Origin: JANLUX01 sp031366005
GTDB taxonomy: Bacteria > Bacteroidota > Bacteroidia > AKYH767-A > OLB10
DNA length: 64,000 bases
Reading direction: 5' to 3'
Assembly: GCA_031366005.1 (NCBI GenBank)
Contig: JANLZB010000068.1
Coordinates: 23,105-87,104 of the forward strand
In this document: positions 19,470 through 28,166 of the stretch, in pieces
How positions within the stretch are numbered: the stretch's first letter is position 1
Layout: every line of letters starts with the position of its first letter
Notes under the pieces: generated by a model
The model's input: only the letters and a program-made list of their open reading frames with translations
Database searches by the model: none
Told to the model about the DNA's origin: nothing
Made by a program: the position numbers and the translations under genes

Positions 19470-20050
19470 TCAGAGCAGAGTGACCTTACGGGGTCACTCT
19501 TTTTCTGACCATCAACCAGAAAAGCTAACCAAAAACCATTTTTCCTTTAGATGTTATTTTATCAGATTCCGGTAGCCTTACGGGGCTACCTTTTATCTGA
19601 CTTAACCATAAACACCTAACCATTAATTTCTTTGCCTTACGGGGCATCGTATTTTGAGAATTTTAACCAGGTATCAGTTCCGGGATAACCTTACGGGGTT
19701 ACCCTTCGCCTGATATCATCCTCAAACCCAACTATTTTTAATCTTAGTTTCAGTGTCCGGGTAGCCTTACCGGACTACCCTTCGACTGATTGTTAACCTT
19801 AAACCTAAATCATTCTTTTTTGAGTTTTGTTTCAGGTATCAGTGTCGGGGTAACCTTACGGGGTTACCCTTCATCTGATATCATCCCCAAATCAAACCAA
19901 ATTTTTTTGGTGTTTTCAGCAATCAGGTTCCGGGTAACCTTACGGGGTTACCTTTCGCCTGATTATCCACCTAAAACCAAACCATATCTTTTGTGAGTGG
20001 TGTTTTCAGGAACCAGATTCGGGTAACCTTACGGGGTTACCCTTATTCTG
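19470..20050. repeat. Array of eight hairpin repeats with TTACGG loop
   Basis: Eight copies of a stem-loop, all with loop TTACGG (TTACCG in copy 5), apexes at 19486, 19578, 19637, 19691, 19767, 19856, 19940 and 20029. Inner stems differ but stay paired: AGAGTGACC/GGTCACTCT, GGTAGCC/GGCTACC, TGCC/GGCA, TAACC/GGTTA, GGGTAG/CTACCC, GGGTAACC/GGTTACCC (twice, one shortened by a base). Most also have an outer TCAGn/nCTGA stem. Spacers are AT-rich and carry CTAAAACCAAACC and TTTTCAG-like words. Spacing (92, 59, 54, 76, 89, 84, 89) is not a multiple of three. This is more likely a structured RNA or DNA repeat than a coding one. Function unknown. Confidence 0.9.
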
Positions 20051-20229
20051 ATTATCAACCTAAAACCAAACCCAACATTTTAAACTTAAACTTCTTAAGA
20101 ACGAACTCAGCAGTATTTCTTTTGAGTGTATATACAAGTTTAACATCCTTTCTAAGCTAAAGGTTTTCGGTATTCAGTAATAAATTACAGTTGTAAGGTT
20201 TCTCTTTATTTGGATCGAATACCTACAAT

Positions 20230-20258
20230 CCCTTCAAGGGTTTAAAACCCTTGAAGGG
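20230..20258. repeat. Palindromic intergenic element (CCCTTCAAGGGTTT)
   Basis: CCCTTCAAGGGTTT (20230-20243) pairs perfectly with AAACCCTTGAAGGG (20245-20258), leaving a one-base centre, so a cruciform or tight hairpin of 14 bp is possible. The architecture matches the element at 15897-15929 with changed stem bases on both sides. No U-rich tail follows on either strand. Confidence 0.8.
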
Positions 20259-20436
20259 GTGAGCATTTAATAAAAACTATCACATCACTATGTAAGAAAA
20301 ATATGGATAGTGTAGTATTAGTTATCAGTTTACGGTTTAATGCTTACCGTTGACTTGCACATTTCATTTATAGTATTTCTAAATCTGTATATAATAACTG
20401 TAAACTGTAAATAGTAAACCGTAAACCCTTTCATCC

Positions 20437-20444
20437 TAACTTTG
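20437..20444 (+). promoter_or_regulatory. Putative -7 box of ribBA
   Basis: TAACTTTG matches the Bacteroidota -7 consensus TAnnTTTG exactly and lies 16 bp before the ribBA start. No TTTG -33 box is visible at the expected spacing because the upstream bases are GTAAAC repeats. I saw no conserved FMN riboswitch elements. Confidence 0.45.
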
Positions 20445-20460
20445 CCTTAATAATTTTCCA

Positions 20461-21690
20461 ATGAATAAAGAGAATAAAACCGCTTCCATAAGCACCATTG
20501 ACGAAGCAATTAACGATATCCGCCAGGGCAAAATCGTAATCGTAGTGGACGATGCTGATCGTGAAAACGAAGGAGATTTTGTCACAGCATCTCAAAACGC
20601 AACTCCCGAAATAGTAAACTTTATGGCAACTCACGGACGCGGATTAATATGCGTCTCATTAACAGAAGAACGTTGCCGCGAGTTAGACCTGCAGATGATG
20701 GTAAGCACAAACACCTCCTCTCACGAAACCGCTTTTACTGTCTCCGTTGATCTGCTTGGTCACGGATGCACCACGGGTATCTCTGCACATGATCGTTCCA
20801 AAACAATCAATGCACTCATAGATAAAGACACACGACCATTTGATCTCGGTCGTCCCGGACATATTTTCCCGCTCAAAGCAAAAACAGGTGGCGTATTAAG
20901 AAGAACAGGTCACACCGAAGCAAGCATGGATTTAGCACGCCTTGCAGGTTATGAGCCTTCAGGAGTTTTGGTAGAGATCATGAACAAAGATGGAAGCATG
21001 GCGCGCCTGCCTGAGTTGATGAAGCTGGCGAAGCACCACGACATGAAAATAATTTCCATTGAAGACCTTATCAAATACCGTCTCTGTAAAGAATCACTCA
21101 TCCAACGCGAAGTGCAGGTAAAAATGCCAACCAAACTAGGCGACTTCAACTTAGTTTGTTATCGCACCAAGCAAACTGGTCAGGAACATCTTGCCCTCAT
21201 CAAAGGCAAATGGAATGAAGATGAGCCTGTTCTTGTCCGCGTACATTCATCCTGTTTAACAGGCGACATATTCGGTTCCTGCCGTTGCGATTGTGGACCG
21301 CAGTTGCAAAAAGCAATGGAACTCATCGAGCACGAAGGCAAAGGCGTCATCGTTTACATGAATCAGGAAGGACGGGGGATAGGACTGCTCAACAAACTTA
21401 AAGCATATAAACTCCAGGAGCAAGGTCGCGACACCGTAGAAGCCAATCTCGAATTAGGTTTCGATATGGACGAACGCGATTATGGAGTAGGCGCACAAAT
21501 CCTCCGCGATCTCGGAGTCACCAAAATGCGTTTAATGACAAACAACCCAACCAAGCGTGCAGGCTTAATCGGTTATGGTTTACACATCGTTGAAAACGTC
21601 CCTTTAGAAATTCAATCCAACGAACACAACAAACTCTACCTGCGAACTAAGAGGGATAAGATGGGGCATAGTATCAAAGTGGAGGATTAA
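20461..21690 (+). CDS. ribBA: Bifunctional 3,4-dihydroxy-2-butanone-4-phosphate synthase / GTP cyclohydrolase II
   Basis: Catalyses the two entry steps of riboflavin synthesis. Residues ~10-205 form the RibB domain with DDADRENEGDF (~31-41) and the RTGHTEASMDLARLAG region (~144-159). Residues ~210-405 form RibA, with the zinc cysteines in SSCLTGDIFGSCRCDCG (~264-280) and NQEGRGIGLLNK (~301-312). The 409-residue length is standard for RibBA fusions. The gene is alone here, with no ribH or ribE adjacent. Both active sites look intact. Confidence 0.96.
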   Translation: MNKENKTASISTIDEAINDIRQGKIVIVVDDADRENEGDFVTASQNATPEIVNFMATHGRGLICVSLTEERCRELDLQMMVSTNTSSHETAFTVSVDLLGHGCTTGISAHDRSKTINALIDKDTRPFDLGRPGHIFPLKAKTGGVLRRTGHTEASMDLARLAGYEPSGVLVEIMNKDGSMARLPELMKLAKHHDMKIISIEDLIKYRLCKESLIQREVQVKMPTKLGDFNLVCYRTKQTGQEHLALIKGKWNEDEPVLVRVHSSCLTGDIFGSCRCDCGPQLQKAMELIEHEGKGVIVYMNQEGRGIGLLNKLKAYKLQEQGRDTVEANLELGFDMDERDYGVGAQILRDLGVTKMRLMTNNPTKRAGLIGYGLHIVENVPLEIQSNEHNKLYLRTKRDKMGHSIKVED

Positions 21691-21736
21691 TTTATTCACA
21701 TAAAGATTTATATTTGTTTGAAAAACTATTATTAGA

Positions 21737-21967
21737 ATGAAAACTCTTAATTTTCAGAAAGCAATTATTGACGCATTGAAAGATTTGCCGCAGGAAAAAC
21801 TTAAAGAAGTTGCCGATTTTATTTCTTCAATTCGCCAAAAGAATTTTAGCAAGAAACCAGATTCGCAAAATTCCATTTACAAATATGTTTCTGAATTAAG
21901 TGATAATGAAACGAAACATTTGGAAGAAGAGTTTGTTGATTATAAAAAACTTTATCCGCGTGAATAA
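21737..21967 (+). CDS. Putative antitoxin, DUF2281/VapB-like
   Basis: A 76-residue hydrophilic protein beginning with a helix of the form ALKDLPQEKLKEVADFISSIRQK (residues ~12-34), typical of small DUF2281-type antitoxins found beside PIN toxins. The C-terminal half is acidic and Lys-rich, likely the toxin-wrapping tail. It overlaps the downstream PIN gene by eight bases, a classic toxin-antitoxin layout. Function is inferred from this pairing; no DNA-binding domain is obvious, so autoregulation is uncertain. Confidence 0.75.
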   Translation: MKTLNFQKAIIDALKDLPQEKLKEVADFISSIRQKNFSKKPDSQNSIYKYVSELSDNETKHLEEEFVDYKKLYPRE

Positions 21968-22352
21968 ATTTGCAGCAGATACCATGGCTGTGGTGCTTTT
22001 TCTTGAGAAAAGGAAACTGCCAAATCTTGTAAAGCAAATTTTTGCGGATGCAAAAAATGGAAATGCGGAAATATACATTCCATCTATGGTTCTTGTTGAG
22101 ATCGCTTATCTCAGTCAGAAAAAGAAAATTGAAACTTCGCTTGGAGAGGCAAATAAAATGATTGATTCATATAATACATTCCGGTTTATGCCAATGACCG
22201 AAGAAATAATCAAATCTACTTTTAAAATAACTGATATAAGAGAATTGCATGACAGAATTATTGCAGGCAGCGCCAAAAATATTGATGCAGAAATTATCAC
22301 CAATGACCCTGAAATAATAAATTCAAAATTTGTAAAAACTGTTTGGAACTAA
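21960..22352 (+). CDS. PIN-domain ribonuclease toxin, VapC-like
   Basis: The open frame extends upstream to 21900, but the GTG at 21960, overlapping the antitoxin stop by eight bases, gives a 130-residue protein starting NKFAADTMAVV, correct for a PIN domain. The four acidic active-site residues are visible: Asp in AADT (~7), Glu in LVEIAYL (~46), Asp in ELHDRIIAG (~98), and Asp in ITNDPEI (~117). VapC toxins cleave tRNA or rRNA in the cytoplasm; the target here is unknown. Confidence 0.82.
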   Translation: MNKFAADTMAVVLFLEKRKLPNLVKQIFADAKNGNAEIYIPSMVLVEIAYLSQKKKIETSLGEANKMIDSYNTFRFMPMTEEIIKSTFKITDIRELHDRIIAGSAKNIDAEIITNDPEIINSKFVKTVWN

Positions 22353-22838
22353 CATCCCTGCAGATTTCCAAAATCCTGTTAATCATTTTAATCAAAGTTC
22401 AGACAACTTTCCTTGTTTCAATCTCATAGCAGTGCAATCCATCCCAAAATACAATCGCGCACAAATTCACACAAATAAATTGTCATTCATTAGGAAACTA
22501 TTTATGAGTCACCAACACAGCCTTCTCGCATCACAAGACAATCCTGTTAATCATTTAATCTTATAAATCACAGTTCAGACAACCTTCCGTGTTTAATTCT
22601 CATAGCAGTGCAATCCATCTCAAAATAAATAACGCCTAAAATACAGGCTTTCTGTAACGGATAAATTCCAAAGCAGCCTGTCAAAACATTTCAGATTAGA
22701 TCGTAAATAATCCTCTTAATTGGAAAGAAGATAAATTTTACATCAATGAATAAAGCTGATTATCTCAATTGATAATTATTAAATTATTACCCGGCTAAAG
22801 CAAAATAATTATTATAAAAATGATCTATGAATTTCTGT
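22353..22838. other. 486-bp gene-free region
   Basis: Apart from the direct repeats (22372-22628) I see no gene, stable terminator or RNA. The remaining 210 bp is AT-rich. It is bounded by the toxin gene on the left and the bshB1 stop on the right. Confidence 0.6.
22372..22628. repeat. Two diverged direct repeats of ~80 bp
   Basis: Bases 22372-22450 and 22541-22628 share AATCCTGTTAATCATTT, GTTCAGACAA, TTTCCTTGTTT/CTTCCGTGTTT and CTCATAGCAGTGCAATCCAT in the same order; the second copy has an 11-base insertion after ATTTAATC. They lie directly downstream of the toxin gene. No ORF is present between them. They look like a dispersed intergenic repeat. Confidence 0.8.
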
Positions 22839-23555
22839 TTATAAAAGCTCAAACATATCCTTTACCCCGATACTTCTTTCTGCAACATATCCTTCACCGT
22901 AGGTAACGCCAATAATGCGTCCCATTTCCATGGCACGTCCATGCACAAATTCCATAAATTCTTTTGTTGAGATCGGTGTAACAGGTTCGCTTGAAGAGGG
23001 ATCATAAAATTGAGATTTGAAACATCGTACTGCTTCCGTTTTTTTATCTATAAAAGAAGAAATATCCACCACAATATCAGGACGCATATAACGGTCCTGT
23101 ATATAATGATATACCGCACGTGGTCTCCAGGCAGTTTGTTGTTGATTATTTAATTGTGTTTCTATTTTTCTCAGCCCTGATAAAAAACAAGATTTTGAAA
23201 TGAGAGCTGCTCCCATTCCATGGTCAGTATGACGGTCATTAACAGCATTACACAAAACTATTTCAGGCTGATGCAAACGGATATGCCGTATCACTTCCAA
23301 TTGATGTTGTTCATCATTTGCAAAAAAGCCATCGCGAAAGCCAAGATTATTGCGGAAAGCAACACCTAATACTTTGGCGCTTTCTGCTGCCTCCCTGTCA
23401 CGCATTTCTGCAGTACCTCTTGTACCCAATTCACCTCTTGTAATATCAATGATGCCAACAGTGCGACCTGCAGCGATGTGTTTGAGCAATGTGCCTCCAC
23501 ATCCTAATTCAACATCATCAGGATGAGCGCCAAAAGCAAGGATATCAAGTTTCAT
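22839..23555 (-). CDS. bshB1: Bacillithiol biosynthesis deacetylase BshB1
   Basis: Removes the acetyl group from N-acetylglucosaminyl-malate in bacillithiol synthesis. The 238-residue LmbE-like protein has the zinc-binding AHPDDVE motif (residues ~10-16), GELGTRGT (~41-48), HTDHGMGA (~110-117) containing the conserved His pair, and a C-terminal GVTYGEGYVAER segment typical of BshB1. It lies next to a small inverted repeat CCCGA/TCGGG (23574-23587) at its 5' side. No bshA or bshC is present in the window. Function is well supported by the family. Confidence 0.92.
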   Translation of the reverse strand: MKLDILAFGAHPDDVELGCGGTLLKHIAAGRTVGIIDITRGELGTRGTAEMRDREAAESAKVLGVAFRNNLGFRDGFFANDEQHQLEVIRHIRLHQPEIVLCNAVNDRHTDHGMGAALISKSCFLSGLRKIETQLNNQQQTAWRPRAVYHYIQDRYMRPDIVVDISSFIDKKTEAVRCFKSQFYDPSSSEPVTPISTKEFMEFVHGRAMEMGRIIGVTYGEGYVAERSIGVKDMFELL

Positions 23556-23635
23556 AGGTTACTAATTAACGATCCCGATGTGTCGGGAACGAATGTTACG
23601 AATGTATCGCTACTGCAAAATAAATTCACAAAAGC

Positions 23636-25027
23636 TTATTTGGTTCTAACAAATTTTTGAACTGCAATAGTATTATCTCCAATTAACCGCAATGTATAGA
23701 TGCCGGAATTAAGCTGCTGAATATTAATTTGTGAATTTGATAAAAAATCTTTCTGTATCAGCTGACCGTTTGCATTTAATATTTCGTATTGAGCATGATG
23801 AAATGAAACAGGTAACAGGATGTTTAATTGATCACTATTGGCTGGATTGGGATAAAGATAAATTTGAGCGGACACATCATTTTGTTTAATGGATGTGATC
23901 GTAGAAACATCTAAAACATATAAACCATTCTGCATGTCAGAAACAATAACATTTCCACTTGGCAGCCAGGGATAAGCACCCCATGCACCGGCATCAGCAG
24001 GAGCGGGATAAGTTCCCAGTGAATCGTTTTGCCAATGCGTATCAAAATAACCGAGTCGTACAGGTGCAGATGGATTACTTATATCATACACCTGCAAACC
24101 GTCCTGGTAATAAGCAAGAAATAAATAATTGTCTTTGATGAAAGGATTATGTGGAGTGGCATCAGGATGAGATTCAAAAGATGCTACAATGGTAATATTG
24201 GAAAGATCACTCACATCCACTGAACGCACCGGCTGGCCATCAGGTAACTCCTCGCAAAAAATAATGGTATGCCCGTCATTACTCAATGCGCTGCTGTGAT
24301 TATATCCCTGATTAAAATAATTAGTGAGCGAACCAAGCAATTGAAAATGATTGGAGGAATTTAATTTAAAAACAAAGAAGCCATTATACCCTGCTGATGC
24401 ATACACTGTATCATTACGTACATACATATCATGCGCATAACTGAATATGCCCGGATAATCATCTTCAATTTTTCGCAACAAAACCGGAGAGGTAGGATTA
24501 CTAATATCGAACACCGCCATGGCAGCATATCCCACGCTTCCGCCATTTACATATCCACCATACAATTTGTTACCATCAATCCATATAGTATGCGATCTTT
24601 CAAACAAAGAATTGCTATCATAAACCACATGCACTGAATCAGGCAAGTAACTCATATCAACAATTTGTAAACTATTGGGAGCAGCATCATCACTCACGAT
24701 GTAGCAATAATTTTGATACGTTTTTATCTCATGCCATATGCAATGGTCCCTTCTTGATGGAACAAAATCACATTGAACAGGTGCGGATGGATTGGTAACA
24801 TTTATAAAATATGCTCCTGCACTCGATCCTACTATTGCATATTCATTTCCTGTGGTATCAGTCCAGCCCCAGATGCCATTGTACTTAATGCCATAGGACG
24901 GTTCAGCCACTGCCGCAGGATCAAACCAATTGGAAAGCATGCTGATATTTTGTGACTGGTATGTTTGTGCTTTGGTAATATTAATACTAAACACCAGTAC
25001 AAGCGCTAAAGAGTAAATTATTTTCAT
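23636..25027 (-). CDS. LVIVD-repeat (choice-of-anchor B) secreted protein with T9SS sorting domain
   Basis: A 463-residue protein. Signal peptide residues 1-20 (ITKAQ). Repeated LVIVD-type beta-propeller blades of the form xxxVFDISNPTSPVLLxxI occur at about residues 70-85, 120-135, 175-190, 265-280 and 310-330. The last ~80 residues contain YPNPANSDQ and end QKFVRTK, a type A T9SS C-terminal sorting domain. Probably attached to or released from the outer surface; biochemical activity is unknown. The gene is monocistronic. Confidence 0.87.
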   Translation of the reverse strand: MKIIYSLALVLVFSINITKAQTYQSQNISMLSNWFDPAAVAEPSYGIKYNGIWGWTDTTGNEYAIVGSSAGAYFINVTNPSAPVQCDFVPSRRDHCIWHEIKTYQNYCYIVSDDAAPNSLQIVDMSYLPDSVHVVYDSNSLFERSHTIWIDGNKLYGGYVNGGSVGYAAMAVFDISNPTSPVLLRKIEDDYPGIFSYAHDMYVRNDTVYASAGYNGFFVFKLNSSNHFQLLGSLTNYFNQGYNHSSALSNDGHTIIFCEELPDGQPVRSVDVSDLSNITIVASFESHPDATPHNPFIKDNYLFLAYYQDGLQVYDISNPSAPVRLGYFDTHWQNDSLGTYPAPADAGAWGAYPWLPSGNVIVSDMQNGLYVLDVSTITSIKQNDVSAQIYLYPNPANSDQLNILLPVSFHHAQYEILNANGQLIQKDFLSNSQINIQQLNSGIYTLRLIGDNTIAVQKFVRTK

Positions 25028-25091
25028 TTGAATTTTATTTATTTCAAAGATAAAAGGAATAAAGAAATATGTTGTGATGTGGATTAAACTT

Positions 25092-25907
25092 TTACGGTTT
25101 ATACACGATTAACTCTTTTATCAGTGCAGTCATTTTCTGCTCAGCAGCATTGGCAACTTTTAAAACTTCCTCATGTGTAATGACTTCCGGATCATCAGAA
25201 CCGCCCATATCAGTGATAATAGAAATGGCAAACACAGGCAGATTCATGTGTCGTGCTACAATATTTTCAGGCACGGTGCTCATGCCTACGCAATCAGCGC
25301 CTATTGTCTTGATGTATTTATATTCTGCACGTGTTTCAAAAACAGGACCTGTAACTGCAGCATACACTCCTGTGTGACAACGGAAATCTTTTTCTTTTGC
25401 AATGGCAGTTGCTTTTGCAATCATTCCTTTATCATACGGTGCTCCCATATCAGGAAAACGCGGACCTAACTCATCAATATTTTTTCCGATAAGTGGATTA
25501 TTTCCCATAAGGTTAATATGGTCGTCAATGATCATGAGATCGCCTACTTTGAAATTCGGATTTACACCGCCACTTGCATTGCTGAGATACAAACGTTGTA
25601 TGCCTAGCATTTTTAAAACACGAATGGGAAATGTAACATCCTGCATGCTGTAACCCTCGTAAAAATGAAAACGTCCCTGCATCACAATTACTTTAACTCC
25701 GTTCAGGGTTCCGAAAAGCATTTTGCTGCCATGACCGAGTACAGTACTCACCGGGAAATAAGGAATCTCATCATAAGACAGAGAATGTTCTAACTGTAAC
25801 TCTTTAACCAATCCTCCTAAACCACTGCCAAGCACAATACCCACTTCAGGTTTAAAATTAGTTCGTTGTTGAATAAAAGCAGCAGTGTCGTTAATTTTTT
25901 GTAACAT
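25092..25907 (-). CDS. Purine nucleoside phosphorylase
   Basis: Cytoplasmic salvage enzyme splitting purine nucleosides with phosphate. The 271-residue length and motifs match trimeric, mammalian-type PNP: GIVLGSGLGGL (residues ~23-33), phosphate-binding and substrate region with MQGRFHFYEGYSMQDVTFPIRV (~75-97), LSNASGGVNP (~109-118), and the MSTVPE and ITDMGG segments (~204-239). It overlaps the 3' end of lpxK by 17 bp, so the two are probably cotranscribed from the lpxK promoter. Confidence 0.94.
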   Translation of the reverse strand: MLQKINDTAAFIQQRTNFKPEVGIVLGSGLGGLVKELQLEHSLSYDEIPYFPVSTVLGHGSKMLFGTLNGVKVIVMQGRFHFYEGYSMQDVTFPIRVLKMLGIQRLYLSNASGGVNPNFKVGDLMIIDDHINLMGNNPLIGKNIDELGPRFPDMGAPYDKGMIAKATAIAKEKDFRCHTGVYAAVTGPVFETRAEYKYIKTIGADCVGMSTVPENIVARHMNLPVFAISIITDMGGSDDPEVITHEEVLKVANAAEQKMTALIKELIVYKP

Positions 25908-26943
25908 ATTTTATAATGTTTTGATCAAACTCATTTTGATTGTTAATGAAATAAACTTCTATGGGTAAATAATAGAATGGTAATTTATTTATGTGTGATA
26001 ACAGCGCAGCGTCACTTAGGCGCATGGCATCTTTTTCTGTGGTGATAATTATTTTTTTTCCGGATGCAATAGTATTAAAATTTCGTTCTATTAATACAAT
26101 ATCATTTAGTGTGAAAGGATGATGGTCGGCAAAAGATAATGAAGACACATCGTTACAAACACTTTTTAAAAAATTTAATACGGGTTCAGGATTTGCAATA
26201 CCTGTTACCAATAGCACATCATATTCCTTTAAAGAATTAATTGCAATCAGGGAATGATCATTAATAGCAATAAGATTTCCATATTTCACTCCTGAAAAAA
26301 ATATTTGCTGATGCGGCAGCAGATTTATTTTATCCGCATAAGTCTTTTGAACCAAGTTGTTTAAATCATCAGGACACTTAGTCACAATAATTATATCTGC
26401 ACGTTTCATTCCGTTTCGCGGTTCACGCAAATTACCTGCAGGCAATAAATAAGCATTGAAATAAGGATGATGAAATTCCGTAAGTAAAATATTTATTCCA
26501 CCCTTAACATAACGGTGTTGAAATGCATCATCTAAAATAATAACTCCTGTTAGCGGATGTTGGGTTTTTATTTTTTCAATGGCTTCTACACGCTTCTCCC
26601 CTACTCCAACAATTATGGATTTTGCAAAACGGTGATAATAAAGCATAGGTTCGTCACCCACATCAACTGCAGTAACATTTTCATCAGCCATTAAAAAACC
26701 TTTTGTCTTTCTTCCATATCCGCGACTGAGTGTTGCAACTTTAAATTGCTCTTTCAGCAGATTAACGAGATAAATAACATGGGGTGTTTTGCCTGTTCCA
26801 CCGGTACTAAGGTTGCCTACTACTATTACAGGGAATGAAAATGATTTTGATGAAAGTATTCCGGCATCAAAAAGTAAATTGCGTAACCGGATTATTATTC
26901 CATACAAAAAAGAAAATGGCAGTAATAAAATCCGTGGCGACAT
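25891..26943 (-). CDS. lpxK: Tetraacyldisaccharide 4'-kinase LpxK
   Basis: Phosphorylates the lipid A disaccharide intermediate at the inner membrane. The 350-residue protein has a hydrophobic N-terminal helix (residues ~5-25), the P-loop GNLSTGGTGKTPH (~43-55) and DDAFQHRYVKGGINILL (~136-152), the DD-x-FQHR motif of the family. Length is normal. It begins near the window's divergent promoter region with the Nif3-like gene; a TACTTTTG -7-like box (26949-26956, minus strand) lies only five bases from its start. Confidence 0.93.
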   Translation of the reverse strand: MSPRILLLPFSFLYGIIIRLRNLLFDAGILSSKSFSFPVIVVGNLSTGGTGKTPHVIYLVNLLKEQFKVATLSRGYGRKTKGFLMADENVTAVDVGDEPMLYYHRFAKSIIVGVGEKRVEAIEKIKTQHPLTGVIILDDAFQHRYVKGGINILLTEFHHPYFNAYLLPAGNLREPRNGMKRADIIIVTKCPDDLNNLVQKTYADKINLLPHQQIFFSGVKYGNLIAINDHSLIAINSLKEYDVLLVTGIANPEPVLNFLKSVCNDVSSLSFADHHPFTLNDIVLIERNFNTIASGKKIIITTEKDAMRLSDAALLSHINKLPFYYLPIEVYFINNQNEFDQNIIKYVTKN

Positions 26944-26948
26944 CGCGG

Positions 26949-26980
26949 CAAAAGTATCGGATGCATTTCAATTACATTTG
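26949..26980. promoter_or_regulatory. Divergent promoter region of lpxK and the Nif3-like gene
   Basis: On the minus strand 26949-26956 reads TACTTTTG and on the plus strand 26973-26980 reads TACATTTG; both match TAnnTTTG. The lpxK box is so close to its ATG that the transcript would be nearly leaderless. No -33 TTTG at consensus spacing is visible for either, so the call rests on the -7 boxes alone. Confidence 0.4.
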
Positions 26981-26999
26981 TTGCAGTAATTAAATTGAA

Positions 27000-28094
27000 A
27001 TGCAATTAAAACAAATCATCGAAACCATAGAGCAATTTGCTTCTCCATCCTACCAGGAAAGTTATGATAATGCAGGGCTAATTACAGGCAATGGTGAAAT
27101 GGAAATTACCGGAGCTCTTATTTGCCTTGATAGCACCGAAGCGGTTATTGATGAAGCCATCCGGAAACACTGCAACCTCATCATTGCCCATCATCCCATC
27201 GTATTCAGTGGCATCAAAAAACTGAATGGCAAAAATTATGTGGAACGAACAATTATAAAAGCAATTAAAAACGATATTGCCATTTATGCTGCTCATACTA
27301 ATCTCGACAATGTTTATAAAGGGGTGAACCATAAAATCGCTGAAAAGCTGGGCTTAACCAATCTTAAAATTCTAGCACCGGTAAATGGCAAACTCCGCAA
27401 ACTGGTAACCTTTGCACCTCATAGCAATATTGATGCTGTGCGTAATGCACTTTTTGAAGCAGGTGCAGGCAGTATTGGTAATTATGATGAATGCAGTTTT
27501 AACATTGAAGGAATTGGCACTTTTCGTGGAAACGAAGCAAGCAAACCTACCGTTGGGGAGAAAGGAAAACGGCAAAACGAACCCGAAACCCGTATTGAAG
27601 TTATCTATGAAATGATTCATGAAAAGGCCATTTTATCTGCCCTCCGTAAATCGCACGCTTACGAGGAAATTGCTTACGACATTTATCCGCTGGAAAACAA
27701 TTACCAGCATATCGGTTCAGGCATGATCGGAGAATTTGCTCAACCTAAAAAGCCTGATGACTTTCTTTCGCATGTTAAATCCGCTATGAAAACGCAATGC
27801 ATCCGCCATACTGCTTTACTGCCAGGTAACATTAAAACCGTAGCGGTTTGTGGTGGTTCAGGAAGCTTTTTATTGTCACAAGCCATTGTGGCAGGAGCCC
27901 AGGCATTTATTACTGCCGATTTTAAATATCACCAGTTTTTTGACGCAGATAACCGCATTCTAATAGCTGATATCGGTCATTATGAAAGTGAGCAGTTTAC
28001 TGGCGAGATATTTGAAAACCTCATAAGGCAAAAATTTAATACATTTGCCGTCCATTTGTCAGAAACGAATACAAATCCGGTCAGCTATTTTTGA
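27000..28094 (+). CDS. Nif3-like dinuclear metal centre protein
   Basis: A 364-residue member of the NIF3/YbgI/YqfO family (GTP cyclohydrolase I type 2 by old annotation), whose function is unresolved. The metal-site histidines lie in IIAHHPIVF (residues ~60-68), AAHTNLD (~97-103) and the C-terminal DIGHYESEQF (~322-331). Between residues ~130 and 235 there is the YqfO-type insertion domain with a PII/CutA-like fold, as usual for the longer members. Rightward, probably cotranscribed with the zinc-ribbon gene 72 bp downstream. Confidence 0.9.
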   Translation: MQLKQIIETIEQFASPSYQESYDNAGLITGNGEMEITGALICLDSTEAVIDEAIRKHCNLIIAHHPIVFSGIKKLNGKNYVERTIIKAIKNDIAIYAAHTNLDNVYKGVNHKIAEKLGLTNLKILAPVNGKLRKLVTFAPHSNIDAVRNALFEAGAGSIGNYDECSFNIEGIGTFRGNEASKPTVGEKGKRQNEPETRIEVIYEMIHEKAILSALRKSHAYEEIAYDIYPLENNYQHIGSGMIGEFAQPKKPDDFLSHVKSAMKTQCIRHTALLPGNIKTVAVCGGSGSFLLSQAIVAGAQAFITADFKYHQFFDADNRILIADIGHYESEQFTGEIFENLIRQKFNTFAVHLSETNTNPVSYF

Positions 28095-28166
28095 TTGAAA
28101 ATTAAAGATTGAAGATTGGTTTAAATTCATAACTCATAATTCATAACTAATAACTTTAAAAAAAAC

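Larger units (their letters stand above)
19462..20460. other. 999-bp gene-free region
   Basis: No convincing gene on either strand. It contains the hairpin array (19470-20050), a palindrome at 20230-20258, the GTAAAC-word repeats at 20328-20428 and the ribBA promoter region at 20437. The first hairpin is followed by a TCTTTTTCT run (19498-19506) and may terminate the glycosyltransferase transcript. Confidence 0.8.

Noticed and set aside
19790..19996. Open frame with repeated VTLRGYxSxD peptide across the hairpin array
   Set aside because: The frame exists only because two copies are 84 bp apart (a multiple of three). Other copies are spaced by 59, 76, 89 or 92 bp and would shift frame, and the stem changes preserve pairing rather than codons.
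19470..20050. Simple series of intrinsic terminators
   Set aside because: Only the first copy is followed by a clear T run; eight terminators in a row with no genes between them is not expected, and the loop is invariant, which terminators do not need.
20261..20460. FMN riboswitch before ribBA
   Set aside because: The spacer is GTAAAC-word repeats and a -7 box; none of the conserved RFN-element helices or core bases could be found.
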